Assembly (NCBI GenBank): GCA_038231615.1
Contig: JBBRLA010000021.1
Span: 1 to 26,891, forward strand
Reading direction: 5' to 3'
From: JBBRLA01 sp038231615
Lineage (GTDB): Bacteria; Myxococcota_A; Polyangia; Palsa-1104; JAEUJZ01
DNA length: 26,891 nt
Position 1 is the first letter of the stretch. Every line of letters begins with the position of its first letter. Made by a program: the position numbers and the translations under genes. Positions 15,469 through 24,039 of this stretch are shown here, piece by piece. Below the pieces are notes generated by a model. The model ran no database searches, was not told the DNA's origin, and worked only from the letters and a program-made list of their open reading frames with translations.

Positions 15469-17163
15469 ATGAGGCCCGCCTTGCGTCTGGCGCTGACGGT
15501 CGCCCTGGGGTTTGTATGCCTGTACCTGTTCACCAGCCCGGTACGCATCGACAACGTCGATGGGCAGGCGCGCTTCGAGGTGGCCTGGTCGCTGCTGTGG
15601 AACGGCAGCCCGGCGCCGGAGCACGCGGATCGGATGAGCATCGTGATGATCCCCGGGAAGCGGGCGCAGTGGATCAGCCACTACGGGCTGGGGCACTCGC
15701 TGCTCTCGCTGCCGCTCTTGGAGGCGGCGCGGCTCCTGCGTGGGCGGGACCACGTGGCGGCGGAGATCGCTTTCTCGCTGGTGAACCCGCTGGTTGCGGG
15801 GGCGGTGGTGGGGATCTTTCTCTTGCTGCTGGTGCGCCTGGGGCATGATCTGCGGACGGCATTTCTGTCGGCACTGACCCTGGGCGGGGCCTCATGCCTG
15901 TGGCCGTCAGCGGTGTCGGTGATGGAGGGACCGCAGGTGGCGCTGTGCCTGCTCCTGCTGTGCCTGGCGGCGGTGCCGGGGGCGGCGGCGGAGGGGCCTG
16001 GGGCGAAACAGGCGGGCCGGCCCTTCTTGCAGGGAGATCTGGTCCTTGCGGGCCTGGCGATGGGCTGGCTGGGCATCACCCGAGAGACGGACGCGGCGGC
16101 GGCGCTGCCGCTTCTTTTGGTGGTGCTCCTGCGACGGCGGGGGCGAAGAGCGCGGCTGCGGGCGCTGGCATCGGTGGCGCTGTGGGGGGTGCCGTTTTTG
16201 TTGGTCTACTTCGGCTACAACCTGTGGCGCTACGATTCGCTCTTCTCCCTGGGCGGGCGGATCGCCGGCATGCGCGAGAGCGGGCAGCCGCTTTTGGGGC
16301 ACCCGCTGCGGGCGCTTTTGGGTCTGACCGTGCTGCCGGAAAAAGGGCTTCTCTTCTTCTCGCCGGTGGTGGTGGCGGGGCTCTGGGGGTGGCGGCGCCT
16401 GTGGCGGAGGCAGCGTCCGCTGGCGCTGGCGGTGCCGGCGGTGGCGCTGCTGACGCTCTTGACCATCGTGCCGCTTTCGGCGTGGCGGGGAGACTGGACC
16501 TGGGGGCCGCGCTATCTTTTCGGGGTGGCGCCGCTGCTTCTGCTTGGGCTGCCGGAGGTGCTGGCCGTGCCGTCGCGGTGGCCGCGGGTGCTGGTCGGCC
16601 TGGTGTGTGCGCTGGGGGTAGGGGTGCAGGGGGCGGCGGTGGCGGTGGCGCACGACCGGTATTTTATGAAATATGCGCTCGACCTGGATTATGTCTTCGA
16701 CCACGGGGCGCCGAGGCCCAGGCTCGCATCGCAGCTCTTCTTTCACCTTGCGGAGGCGCTGCCGGTGGCCGAACGCACGATGGCCCGGCTGGAGCAAAAC
16801 ACGCTGACGCTCGGGGACCTGGACCTATACCGCGGGTTGGACCTGGCCAGCACGCCGATGGTGCCGGGGGATGCGGTCTTCGACAAGGAGGGGCCCTTCT
16901 GGGCGGAACGCATCGGCTGCTTCGCGGCAACGCCCTTCTTCTGGATCTATTATGATCTGGCGTCGGGGGGCCTGTACCGGCTGCCGCTGCGCTTCCTGGC
17001 GCTGATGCTCCTGGCCCTGGCAGCGTTCCTTCTGGGCCATCTCGCCCCACGCCTCTGTGCTCGGGCCGTAAGCACCCACCACAAACCTCCCGGCAATTCC
17101 GCATCTGCCGCCTCTATCGAGCGAAGCCCCACGGATAAAGGTCTTCCGCGGGGACCTCGATAG
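15469..17163 (+). CDS. Polytopic membrane protein, possible GT-C glycosyltransferase
   Basis: A 564-residue inner-membrane protein with about ten or more hydrophobic helices. Seen: helix 1 (about 4-22) is followed by a loop with DNVDGQARFEVAWSLL and the segment GKRAQWISHYGLGHSLL. Further helices run to about residue 400. A hydrophilic stretch (about 405-490) includes AHDRYFMKYALDLDY, and a last helix lies near 500-525. The layout (acidic residues in the first extracytoplasmic loop, many helices, a later soluble segment) resembles GT-C-fold glycosyl- or mannosyltransferases that use polyprenyl-linked sugars. No single decisive motif was seen, so the assignment is tentative. The disordered C-terminal tail overlaps the end of the next, convergent gene by 50 bp. 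No pathway partners lie nearby. Confidence 0.8.
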   Translation: MRPALRLALTVALGFVCLYLFTSPVRIDNVDGQARFEVAWSLLWNGSPAPEHADRMSIVMIPGKRAQWISHYGLGHSLLSLPLLEAARLLRGRDHVAAEIAFSLVNPLVAGAVVGIFLLLLVRLGHDLRTAFLSALTLGGASCLWPSAVSVMEGPQVALCLLLLCLAAVPGAAAEGPGAKQAGRPFLQGDLVLAGLAMGWLGITRETDAAAALPLLLVVLLRRRGRRARLRALASVALWGVPFLLVYFGYNLWRYDSLFSLGGRIAGMRESGQPLLGHPLRALLGLTVLPEKGLLFFSPVVVAGLWGWRRLWRRQRPLALAVPAVALLTLLTIVPLSAWRGDWTWGPRYLFGVAPLLLLGLPEVLAVPSRWPRVLVGLVCALGVGVQGAAVAVAHDRYFMKYALDLDYVFDHGAPRPRLASQLFFHLAEALPVAERTMARLEQNTLTLGDLDLYRGLDLASTPMVPGDAVFDKEGPFWAERIGCFAATPFFWIYYDLASGGLYRLPLRFLALMLLALAAFLLGHLAPRLCARAVSTHHKPPGNSASAASIERSPTDKGLPRGPR

Positions 17164-17683
17164 GCAGCGCGGTCAGCCGCAGCACTTGACCGGTTTGTAT
17201 CTGGCGGCAGGCCCAGCTCCCATCCGCCTCACGATGGAAATGCTCGATGAAGACCCGGTCCTGCGAGAACAGGAGGTAGTCTCGTAGCGTCGGGATGCTC
17301 TTGTAGCCCTCGAACTTCCCCTCTCGGTCATGCTTCTCCGTGCTCGGTGAAAGTACCTCTACCACGACGCAGGGGTTGGTAACCGTGTCCACGGCAGCGT
17401 CTGTAAACTCGGGCCGGCATACGATGAATCCGTCTGAATAGACGAAATCTCCCGTGGCGGAGATGTAGAGCCTCATGTCTGGAGTGTGGGGCTGGCATGG
17501 CCCACCGCGAAGCCGGCCCCCAAAGGCGATGAGGATGCTGGCCGATATCGAATCGTGCTGGATGGAGCAGCCCGCCATGGCGAAGATCTCCCCGCCGATG
17601 AACTGATGCTTCTCTCGGGAGGCTCGCTCCATCGTCAGATACTCTTTTGGGGTGTGCTGCTTTTTTGTGGCGAGGGCGTTCAT
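17114..17683 (-). CDS. Uma2-family (DUF820) PD-(D/E)XK-fold protein
   Basis: A 189-residue member of the Uma2 family, which has a restriction-endonuclease-like fold; the biological role is unknown. Seen: the N-terminal signature (YLTMERASREKHQFIGGEIFAMAG) followed by H.SISASILIAFGGRLRG. Candidate catalytic residues are in YSDGFIV and VVVEVLSPST, then the conserved KFEGYKSIPTLRDYLLFSQD. The ATG at 17683 is preferred over an in-frame TTG at 17722 because the family N-terminus begins there. The base composition is visibly less GC-rich than its neighbours, and such genes are often scattered by transfer; acquisition is inference. It lies downstream of glpD on the same strand (107-bp gap) and overlaps the membrane-protein gene tail to tail. 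Confidence 0.85.
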   Translation of the reverse strand: MNALATKKQHTPKEYLTMERASREKHQFIGGEIFAMAGCSIQHDSISASILIAFGGRLRGGPCQPHTPDMRLYISATGDFVYSDGFIVCRPEFTDAAVDTVTNPCVVVEVLSPSTEKHDREGKFEGYKSIPTLRDYLLFSQDRVFIEHFHREADGSWACRQIQTGQVLRLTALPIEVPAEDLYPWGFAR

Positions 17684-17767
17684 TACCTGAACGATAGCAG
17701 GGCATTCCTGAGGAGACCACAAGTTTTGGCCCCACCTGTAAGAGCTGGCGAGGAAGGATATTCCCCG

Positions 17768-17799
17768 CCGGAAGTCAGCCTTGCCGGAAGTCAGCCTTG
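17768..17799. repeat. 16-bp perfect tandem duplication at the glpD 3' end
   Basis: CCGGAAGTCAGCCTTG occurs twice in a row (17768-17783 and 17784-17799). The second copy contains the glpD stop codon (17791-17793, minus strand). It looks like a recent replication-slippage duplication. Confidence 0.9.
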
Positions 17800-19611
17800 A
17801 TCGAAGCGCCGGAAGCGCCGGGACAGACCGACGACGTTCTGATAGTCGGCGATCTCCCCGTCACGCCTGGCGTCGCTCCAGCCCAGACGCGCGCCCATCC
17901 GCCGGGCGACCCGCTCGGCGCAGCCCAGCCCCTGATCGCGTCCCCGCAGAAGCAGCGGCAGCCGGCGCGAAAGCACGTCGTCCAGGCGCAGGGCCTCCTC
18001 CTGTTCGATGGCCAAGTCGACCTCGGCCATGAGGTAGGGCAGCTCGGGGTCCAGGCGCTCCCTGGCGCTGGGGTCGACCTGGAGGCGATCGGCCAGTTCC
18101 GCGGTGCGCGTGCCGTAGGTGCGGCACAGGTGGCCGGCGACGTGTTCGTCCACCCCCGGCAGCTTCTGCTCGATCAGGCGCTGGATCAGGCCGACCAGCG
18201 GGTCCTCCTTGGGGCGCCGCGCCGGCAAGCCCTGGGCCCCGGGAAGCGGCGAGGCACCGGTGGGGCACGGCAGCTCCCGGGCGTTTTTTCCGAGTTCAGG
18301 CAGGACTGCGTCCACCACCTGTGCGGCCATGCGCCGGTAGGTGGTCAGCTTGCCCCCGGCGATGGTCAGGAGGCCGGGGCGCTGGAGGATGCGGTGCTCC
18401 CGGGAGACGGCGGAGGCGCTGAGGTCGGCCTTGTCCGGCGGGGCCACCAGGGGCCGCAGCCCGGCCCAGGTGGACAGGACGTCGCCGGGGTCAAGGTGGG
18501 CCGCGGGGAAGTAGTGGTTGGCGCAGGACAGCAGGTATTCGATGTCGGCGGCGTCGGCCGCCACCTGATCGAGGTCGCCCTGGTAGTCGGTGTCGGTGGT
18601 CCCCACGACGGTGCGCCCGGCGGCGCCGGAATCCCCCGAGTCCATCGACCAGGGGATGGCGAAAAGGACGCGGTCATCCCGGGGGGACATCATGACCACG
18701 GCGTGGCGCACGGGCAGGCGGGCGGCGTCGAGGACCACGTGGACGCCCTTGGTGGGGCGGAGGATCTGCGCCGGGCGCGGCCCGGGGCCCAAAAGCGAGA
18801 GGATGAAGTCGGACCAGGGACCGGTGGCGTTGACGGTGACGCGGGCCTTGATGGTGGCGTGAAGCGACGGGTCCAGTACGTCCCGCACGACGGCCCCGCG
18901 GATCGGCCCTTCGGGCTGGCCATTCTGCCCGTTTTGGCCGTTCTGGCCTGGCTGGCCTGGCTGCCCTGGCTGCGACTGCCCTGGCTGCGACTGCCCTGAT
19001 TGCGGCCCGGATGGATCGAAAATCAGCCGCGTCACCTCCGCGTAGGGCGCCACCGTGGCCCCGTGGGCGCGGGCGTCGATGACGTTCTCCAGCGTCAGGC
19101 GAGCGTCGTCGGTCATGCTGTCGTAGTAGACGATGCCCCCGCGCAGGCTTTCGCCGAGCAGGCCGGGTTCCAGGCCCAGGACCTGGCTCTTGCGGAAGGT
19201 GTGGTGGCGCTTGGGCGAGGCGAACTTCGACAGGGCATCGTAGATCCACAGGCCGCAGTCCATGGTGAAGAGCCCCGGGACCTGCCCCTTGTACGAGGGC
19301 ACCAGGAACGACAGGGGCCGCACCAGGTGCGGGGCCATGCGCAGGAGCAGCGTGCGTTCGCTGACGGCCTCGAAGACCAGGCCGAACTCGGCGTGCTGGA
19401 GGTAGCGCAGGCCGCCATGAATCAGCTTCGAGGACTTGGAGCTGGTGCCGGCGCCGAAGTCGCTCTTCTCGACCAGCGCCACCGAAAGGCCGCGCATGGC
19501 CGCGTCGCGGGCCACCCCCGCCCCGGTGATGCCGCCCCCGATGACGAGGAGGTCGAAAGGATTCTGGTCCAGCGATTCGAAGGTCGCGCGGCGCGATGAA
19601 AGGGTCGTCAT
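17791..19611 (-). CDS. glpD: Aerobic glycerol-3-phosphate dehydrogenase (FAD)
   Basis: Oxidises sn-glycerol-3-phosphate to dihydroxyacetone phosphate and passes electrons to quinone at the inner membrane. The product has 606 residues, somewhat longer than typical GlpD (about 500-560). Seen: the FAD-binding GxGxxG (DLLVIGGGITGAGVARDAA, about 20-38) with the following glutamate (VALVEKSDFG), and the GlpD signature SSKLIHGGLRYLQ. Further on are VNATGPWSDF, VVGTTDTDYQGDLD, WAGLRPLV and GGKLTTYRRMA, then the C-terminal helical domain (about 480-606). An insert of about 36 Gly/Gln/Pro/Asn residues (about 200-236) is collagen-like and accounts for part of the extra length. The ATG at 19611 directly precedes MTTLSSRRATFE. 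The gene is divergent from the M20 peptidase gene, with only 74 bp between them. Confidence 0.93.
   Translation of the reverse strand: MTTLSSRRATFESLDQNPFDLLVIGGGITGAGVARDAAMRGLSVALVEKSDFGAGTSSKSSKLIHGGLRYLQHAEFGLVFEAVSERTLLLRMAPHLVRPLSFLVPSYKGQVPGLFTMDCGLWIYDALSKFASPKRHHTFRKSQVLGLEPGLLGESLRGGIVYYDSMTDDARLTLENVIDARAHGATVAPYAEVTRLIFDPSGPQSGQSQPGQSQPGQPGQPGQNGQNGQNGQPEGPIRGAVVRDVLDPSLHATIKARVTVNATGPWSDFILSLLGPGPRPAQILRPTKGVHVVLDAARLPVRHAVVMMSPRDDRVLFAIPWSMDSGDSGAAGRTVVGTTDTDYQGDLDQVAADAADIEYLLSCANHYFPAAHLDPGDVLSTWAGLRPLVAPPDKADLSASAVSREHRILQRPGLLTIAGGKLTTYRRMAAQVVDAVLPELGKNARELPCPTGASPLPGAQGLPARRPKEDPLVGLIQRLIEQKLPGVDEHVAGHLCRTYGTRTAELADRLQVDPSARERLDPELPYLMAEVDLAIEQEEALRLDDVLSRRLPLLLRGRDQGLGCAERVARRMGARLGWSDARRDGEIADYQNVVGLSRRFRRFDQG
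18905..19010 (-). repeat. Collagen-like triplet repeat inside glpD
   Basis: Imperfect nine-base repeats encode two GQSQP units, two GQP, three GQN and a final GQP, between FDPS and EGPIRGAV. The GlpD core continues on both sides, so it is an in-frame insertion in a loop. Confidence 0.85.
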
Positions 19612-19685
19612 GCTCGGCCCAAGTGTAGTCGCGATCGGGGCCGCTGGCAGCCTACATTCGCCCCGATCTCCGGTTTGCCGGGCCC

Positions 19686-21170
19686 ATGAGGGGCCAGGTG
19701 TGCTACCAATATCAGGATAGCTACGTTGTCGAGGTTCGAGGTTTGGAAAACTCCACAAAAGATCCCAAGGTGCCAGAACGCGTGCAGCGTGCGCTGGCTC
19801 ACTTTGAATCCAAGCGGCAGCAGCACCTGGACGATCTGCAAACGCTGGTGCGCATCCCCAGCGTCTCGTTCGCCGGCTTCCCCGCAGCCGAGGTGCGCCA
19901 CAGCGCGGAGGCCACGGCGCACCTTCTGCGGCAGCGGGGCTTCGAAGGGGTAAAGCTCCTGGAGATGCCGGACGCCCATCCCTATGTGTACGGGGAATAC
20001 TGCCACGCGCCGGGAAAGCCGACGCTCCTGCTCTACGCCCACCACGACGTGCAGCCGGCGGGGAACGAGTCGCTCTGGCTGTCGCCGCCGTTTGTGCCAG
20101 AAGAGCGGGACGGGCGGCTCTACGGGCGCGGCACCGCCGACGACAAGGCCGGCATCGTGGTGCATACCGCCGCCCTGGAGGCCTACCTGCGGGGGGCCGG
20201 CGAGGTGCCGCTGAACCTGAAGATCCTGGTCGAGGGGGAGGAAGAATGCGGGTCGACGCATCTGGCGGAGTTTTTGGGCCAGTACGCCGAGACCCTGCGG
20301 GCGGACGTGATGGTGCTGACCGACACCGCCAACTTCGACACCGGGGTGCCCTCGGTGACCACGACCCTTCGCGGGATGTGCGCGGTGGAGGTCAAGGTGA
20401 CGGCGCTGCACCAGTCGGTGCACTCGGGGATGTGGGGCGGCCCGCTGCCGGACGCGGCGCTGGCCCTGTGCAAGATGCTGGGATCGCTGGTGCACGACGA
20501 CGGACGCATCGCGGTGAAGGGGGTTTATGACAAAGTCCGCCCGCTGACCCAGGTCGAGCGCCACAGCATCGCGCAGCTCCCCGGGGACATCGTGCATTTT
20601 CGCAACCAGGCGGGGATGCTGCCGGGCACGGAACTGCTGGGGAATGTGCATCCGTGGGAGGCGGTGTGGCGGCAGCCCTCGCTGGCGGTGAACGCCATGG
20701 AGGCGTCTTCGCGAAAGGATGCGCGGAACATCATCAATGAGTCGGCCTGGGCGCGGGTGGGCATCCGCATCGTGCCGGACATGGACGCAAAGGAAACGCA
20801 GCACGCGCTGATCGATCACCTGCGGGCGGCGGCGCCCTGGGGGGTGCAGGTGGACATCCACCCGGAGTCGGCGAGCGGCTGGTGGTACACCAACCCGGAG
20901 CACCCGGCCTTCCAGGCGACCTTCCGGGCGCTTTCGCAGGGCTACGGCAGGCGGGCGGTGGTGATCGGCTGCGGTGGGTCGATCCCGTTTGTCGAACCGC
21001 TTTCGGAGATGCTGGGGGGCATCCCGGCGCTGCTCATCGGGGTCGAGGACCCCTACACCAACGCGCACTCGGAGAATGAGAGCCTCTCGCTTTCTGACTG
21101 GGAGAAGGCCACGAAAAGCGCCATTTATTTGTATGACGACCTGGCGCAGACCCTGGCGCCCGGGAAGTAA
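19686..21170 (+). CDS. M20-family zinc metallopeptidase (dipeptidase)
   Basis: Probably hydrolyses dipeptides or short acylated amino acids in the cytoplasm. Seen (numbering from the ATG at 19686, 494 residues): YAHHDVQPAG (about 117-126) holds the first His ligand and Asp. GRGTADDKAG (about 148-156) holds the bridging Asp. EGEEECGS (about 183-190) holds the catalytic Glu pair. The dimerisation domain contains LHQSVHSGMWGG, and a late NAHSENES holds the last His ligand. The length fits the ArgE/DapE/CNDP-like dipeptidases. The start is uncertain: family similarity begins near residue 30, and a TTG at 19743, just after GAGG, could be the real start. No signal peptide was seen. argS starts six bases after the stop, so the two are co-transcribed. 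Confidence 0.9.
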   Translation: MRGQVCYQYQDSYVVEVRGLENSTKDPKVPERVQRALAHFESKRQQHLDDLQTLVRIPSVSFAGFPAAEVRHSAEATAHLLRQRGFEGVKLLEMPDAHPYVYGEYCHAPGKPTLLLYAHHDVQPAGNESLWLSPPFVPEERDGRLYGRGTADDKAGIVVHTAALEAYLRGAGEVPLNLKILVEGEEECGSTHLAEFLGQYAETLRADVMVLTDTANFDTGVPSVTTTLRGMCAVEVKVTALHQSVHSGMWGGPLPDAALALCKMLGSLVHDDGRIAVKGVYDKVRPLTQVERHSIAQLPGDIVHFRNQAGMLPGTELLGNVHPWEAVWRQPSLAVNAMEASSRKDARNIINESAWARVGIRIVPDMDAKETQHALIDHLRAAAPWGVQVDIHPESASGWWYTNPEHPAFQATFRALSQGYGRRAVVIGCGGSIPFVEPLSEMLGGIPALLIGVEDPYTNAHSENESLSLSDWEKATKSAIYLYDDLAQTLAPGK

Positions 21171-21176
21171 CCCCCC

Positions 21177-22991
21177 ATGCTGACGCTGATCTCGGAACTT
21201 TCGCGCGCCGCGGCGCAGGCGCTGCGCGCCGCGTATGAGAATAACCCGGCGATCCCGGACGAGCTTTTGGTGCAGGCGCCGGCTCGGCAGGAGTTTGGCG
21301 ACTTCCAGGTGGCCTCGTGCCTGCAACTGGCCCGGCCTCTGGGGAAGAAGCCCCGGGACCTGGCTCAGGTGGTGAAGGAAGCGCTAAAGGCGCACCCGGC
21401 CGTCGAGAAGGCGGAGGTCGCCGGGCCGGGGTACGTGAATTTGCATCTGCGCTCGTCGTGGCTGGAAAAGAAGGTGGCGGGGCTGCTTTCGGACCCGCGC
21501 CTGGGGCTGCCCAGGTCCGGGACCGGGCACCGGGTGGTGGTGGATTTCTCGTCGCCCAACGTGGCCAAGCCGATGCACATCGCGCACATCCGCTCGACCA
21601 TCATCGGGGATGCGATGCAGCGGGTGCTGCGGGCGCTGGACCATGAGGTGGTGTCGGACAACCACCTGGGGGACTGGGGCACGCAGTTCGGCAAGCTGAT
21701 CGTGGCCTACCGGCGCTGGCTGGATAAGGAAGCCTACGCGCGGGCGCCCATCGTCGAGCTGGTGCGCCTGTACCAGAAGTTCGTCGAGGAAGACCATGCC
21801 GAGGCGGTGGCCCTGGGAATTGTCAAACCCGATCGGCGGGCAGAGGGGGAGGGGGAAGCCGAGGGGGAAGAAAAAGAGACGCGCAAGGTGGCGCCGACGC
21901 CGCTTTTAAGCGAGGCCCGCGCCGAGCTGGTGAAGCTGCAACAGGGGGACGTGGACAACCTTTTCCTGTGGCGCGAGTTCGTCGCAGTGTCGATGAAGGA
22001 GTTCGAAAAGAGCTACCAGCGCCTGGGGGTGCGCTTCGACGTGCAGCTCGGGGAAAGCTACTACAACCCGCGACTGCCCTCGCTGGTCGAGGAGTTGCTT
22101 GCCCGGGGCATCGCCGAGGCCAGCCAGGGCGCGGCGGTGTGCCACGTCGAGGGGGAGCCGGCACCGCTCCTCATTCGCAAGGGGGATGGCTCGTTTCTGT
22201 ACGGGACCACCGATCTGGCAACCATCGAGCACCGGGTGAAAACCTGGGACCCGGCGCGGATTCTGTACGTCGTCGATGGGCGGCAGCAGATGCATTTCCG
22301 CCAGGTGTTCGCGGTGGCGCGCAAGATGGGCTTCACCTGCGAGCTTTTGCATGTGTGGTTCGGGACGATGCGCTTCCGCGATCCCGACACCGGGGATTGG
22401 GGCACGGGGAGCACACGCAAGGGGAATGTGCCGCTTTTGGAGGAGTTCCTGAACGAGGCGCTGCGCCACGCCGAGGCAGTGGCCCGGGAGCAGAACGCGG
22501 AACTCTCGGAAACCGAGGTACAGGAGGTGGCGCGGGTGGTGGGGCTGGGGGCGGTGAAGTACAACGACCTGTGCCGAGACCGGCAGGGGGACGTGAACTT
22601 CGACGTGGACCAGGCGATGTCGCTGAAGGGGAACACGGCGACGTACATCCAGTACGCGTATGCGCGCATCCGCTCGATCGGGCGCAAGGCCGGTGCAGCG
22701 GGCGGGACGGCGCCGTTGCGGCTGGGGTTGCCGGCGGAACGGGCGCTGGCGCGCAAGCTTTTGGACTACCCCGGGGCGGTGCTGCGGGTGGGGCAGTCAG
22801 CACGGCCGCACCACCTGACGGAGTACCTGTACGACCTGGCCGGGGTGCTGAGCACTTTCTATAATGACGTGCCGGTGCTCAAGGCGGAGGCGGAGATCCG
22901 CGCGTCGCGGCTGGTGCTGCTGGAGACGGTCGCCAGGACGCTGAAGCATGGACTGGACCTGCTGGGCATCGAGGTGCTGGAACGGATGTAG
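21177..22991 (+). CDS. argS: Arginyl-tRNA synthetase
   Basis: Class I synthetase that charges tRNA-Arg with arginine, 604 residues. Seen: the N-terminal Add1 domain that contacts the tRNA D-loop (about 1-100). The HIGH region follows as SSPNVAKPMHIAHIRSTIIG (about 123-142), then DNHLGDWGTQFGKLI and a catalytic core with YGTTDLATIEHR and VVDGRQQMHFRQVF. The ArgS equivalent of KMSKS is GSTRKGNVPLLEEFL; many ArgS lack a canonical KMSKS. The C-terminal DALR anticodon-binding domain (about 490-604) ends in LLGIEVLERM. An acidic, low-complexity insert (about 220-240, GEGEAEGEEKE) interrupts the connective region. It lies six bases after the peptidase stop and eight before the next gene. Confidence 0.95.
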   Translation: MLTLISELSRAAAQALRAAYENNPAIPDELLVQAPARQEFGDFQVASCLQLARPLGKKPRDLAQVVKEALKAHPAVEKAEVAGPGYVNLHLRSSWLEKKVAGLLSDPRLGLPRSGTGHRVVVDFSSPNVAKPMHIAHIRSTIIGDAMQRVLRALDHEVVSDNHLGDWGTQFGKLIVAYRRWLDKEAYARAPIVELVRLYQKFVEEDHAEAVALGIVKPDRRAEGEGEAEGEEKETRKVAPTPLLSEARAELVKLQQGDVDNLFLWREFVAVSMKEFEKSYQRLGVRFDVQLGESYYNPRLPSLVEELLARGIAEASQGAAVCHVEGEPAPLLIRKGDGSFLYGTTDLATIEHRVKTWDPARILYVVDGRQQMHFRQVFAVARKMGFTCELLHVWFGTMRFRDPDTGDWGTGSTRKGNVPLLEEFLNEALRHAEAVAREQNAELSETEVQEVARVVGLGAVKYNDLCRDRQGDVNFDVDQAMSLKGNTATYIQYAYARIRSIGRKAGAAGGTAPLRLGLPAERALARKLLDYPGAVLRVGQSARPHHLTEYLYDLAGVLSTFYNDVPVLKAEAEIRASRLVLLETVARTLKHGLDLLGIEVLERM

Positions 22992-22996
22992 GAGGG
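22991..22996 (+). promoter_or_regulatory. Ribosome binding site overlapping the argS stop
   Basis: GGAGGG begins on the last base of the argS TAG. It is close to the GTG at 23000 (three bases) and far from the ATG at 23012 (15 bases). This favours the GTG start and suggests translational coupling to argS. Confidence 0.6.
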
Positions 22997-22999
22997 CCC

Positions 23000-24001
23000 G
23001 TGCGGACCACCATGAGCCGCCGATTCTGGCAGTTCCTGTGGGCGGGGTTTGCCGGGCTGCTCTATTTCTATGTGCGGACGCTGGATGGGGCGGCGATCCT
23101 CGCGGTGCTGCGCGGGGCGAAGGGGGGCTGGCTGGCGCTGGCGGTGGGGTGCAACTTCGTGCTGGTGCTGTTGAAGGGGCAGCGGTTGCTGATCCTCCTG
23201 CGGGACGTGCCGACGAGAGATCCGCGCCTTTCCGGGCTGCGGCTCTCGGGGTTCTATCTGGCCGGGTACGCCGCGGACAACCTGCTCTTCGGGCAAGCGG
23301 GCATCGGGCTGCGGGTGTTTCTCCTGCGGGGGGCGGGGGTAAAGGTGGCCACCGCCATCGGGTCGCAGGTGCTGGACAAGATCCTGGAGGCGGCGGGGCT
23401 GGGGGTGCTTTGGGGGCTCTCTTGGGCCGTGACGGGACAGGGGGGGTTGCCCAAAATGTCGTCGCTGCCGTCGAGGGTCGGTCCGACGGCTGGTCCACGG
23501 TGGGTCGTCGGGGCGGGGGCGGCCCTGCTCGGGGGGGTGGGGGTGCTGGCGTGGCGCCGGTCGGGACGGTTCCGGGGAACGGTGGGGGCCGTGGTAAAGC
23601 GGGCGCTCGTGGCCGCCCGGCCGCTGCGCTCGCCAAGGGCCGCAGCGAAGGTGGCGGCGTTGACGCTGCTTTGCTGGGGGGTGGAACTGCTCATGGTGCG
23701 GTGGGTGGTGGCCGGGCTGGGGGCGACGCTGAGCGTGGAACAGGGGGTGCTGGTCCTTGTGCTGGGGGCGCTGGCGCTGCTGATTCCCGGACTGCCGGCC
23801 AACATCGGCCCGTTCGAGGCGGCGGTGACGGTGGGCCTGGGTGCCGCGGGGCTGCCGGCGGTGAAGGCGTTGCCGGCGGCGGTGCTTTATCATCTGATCC
23901 ACACGGTGCCGGCGACGCTTTTGGGGCTGCCCGGGTTACAGAAAGGGATCTCGTCCTTTCGTCGAAGCCCGCCTGCAGGGGACGAAGGGCCGCCGGGATA
24001 G
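23000..24001 (+). CDS. MprF N-terminal-like membrane protein (LPG_synthase_TM family)
   Basis: A polytopic inner-membrane protein of 333 residues with about eight hydrophobic segments. It matches the lysylphosphatidylglycerol-synthase transmembrane (UPF0104/AglD-like) family. Seen: FYLAGYAADNLLFGQAGIGLRVFLLRGAGVKVATAIGSQVLDKILEAAGL (about 85-135), the usual core. Near the C-terminus the family's best-conserved block reads IPGLPANIGPFEAAVTVGL...AVLYHLIHTVPATLLGLPG. Family knowledge: the same domain in MprF flips aminoacylated lipids. Stand-alone copies lack the tRNA-dependent synthase domain, as this one does. The start is GTG at 23000 (GGAGGG three bases upstream) or ATG at 23012. It is the last gene of the peptidase-argS operon and convergent with the regulator gene. 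Its substrate is unknown. Confidence 0.85.
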   Translation: MRTTMSRRFWQFLWAGFAGLLYFYVRTLDGAAILAVLRGAKGGWLALAVGCNFVLVLLKGQRLLILLRDVPTRDPRLSGLRLSGFYLAGYAADNLLFGQAGIGLRVFLLRGAGVKVATAIGSQVLDKILEAAGLGVLWGLSWAVTGQGGLPKMSSLPSRVGPTAGPRWVVGAGAALLGGVGVLAWRRSGRFRGTVGAVVKRALVAARPLRSPRAAAKVAALTLLCWGVELLMVRWVVAGLGATLSVEQGVLVLVLGALALLIPGLPANIGPFEAAVTVGLGAAGLPAVKALPAAVLYHLIHTVPATLLGLPGLQKGISSFRRSPPAGDEGPPG

Positions 24002-24039
24002 GGCCATCGCGAAACGCCGCAGGCGCCGCGGTCCATCGG

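Noticed and set aside
17655..17675. A_AAA_AAG-like slippery heptamer in the first codons of the Uma2 gene (ACA-AAA-AAG)
   Set aside because: The frame is continuous and family-like on both sides, so no shift is needed; Thr-Lys-Lys produces this motif by chance.
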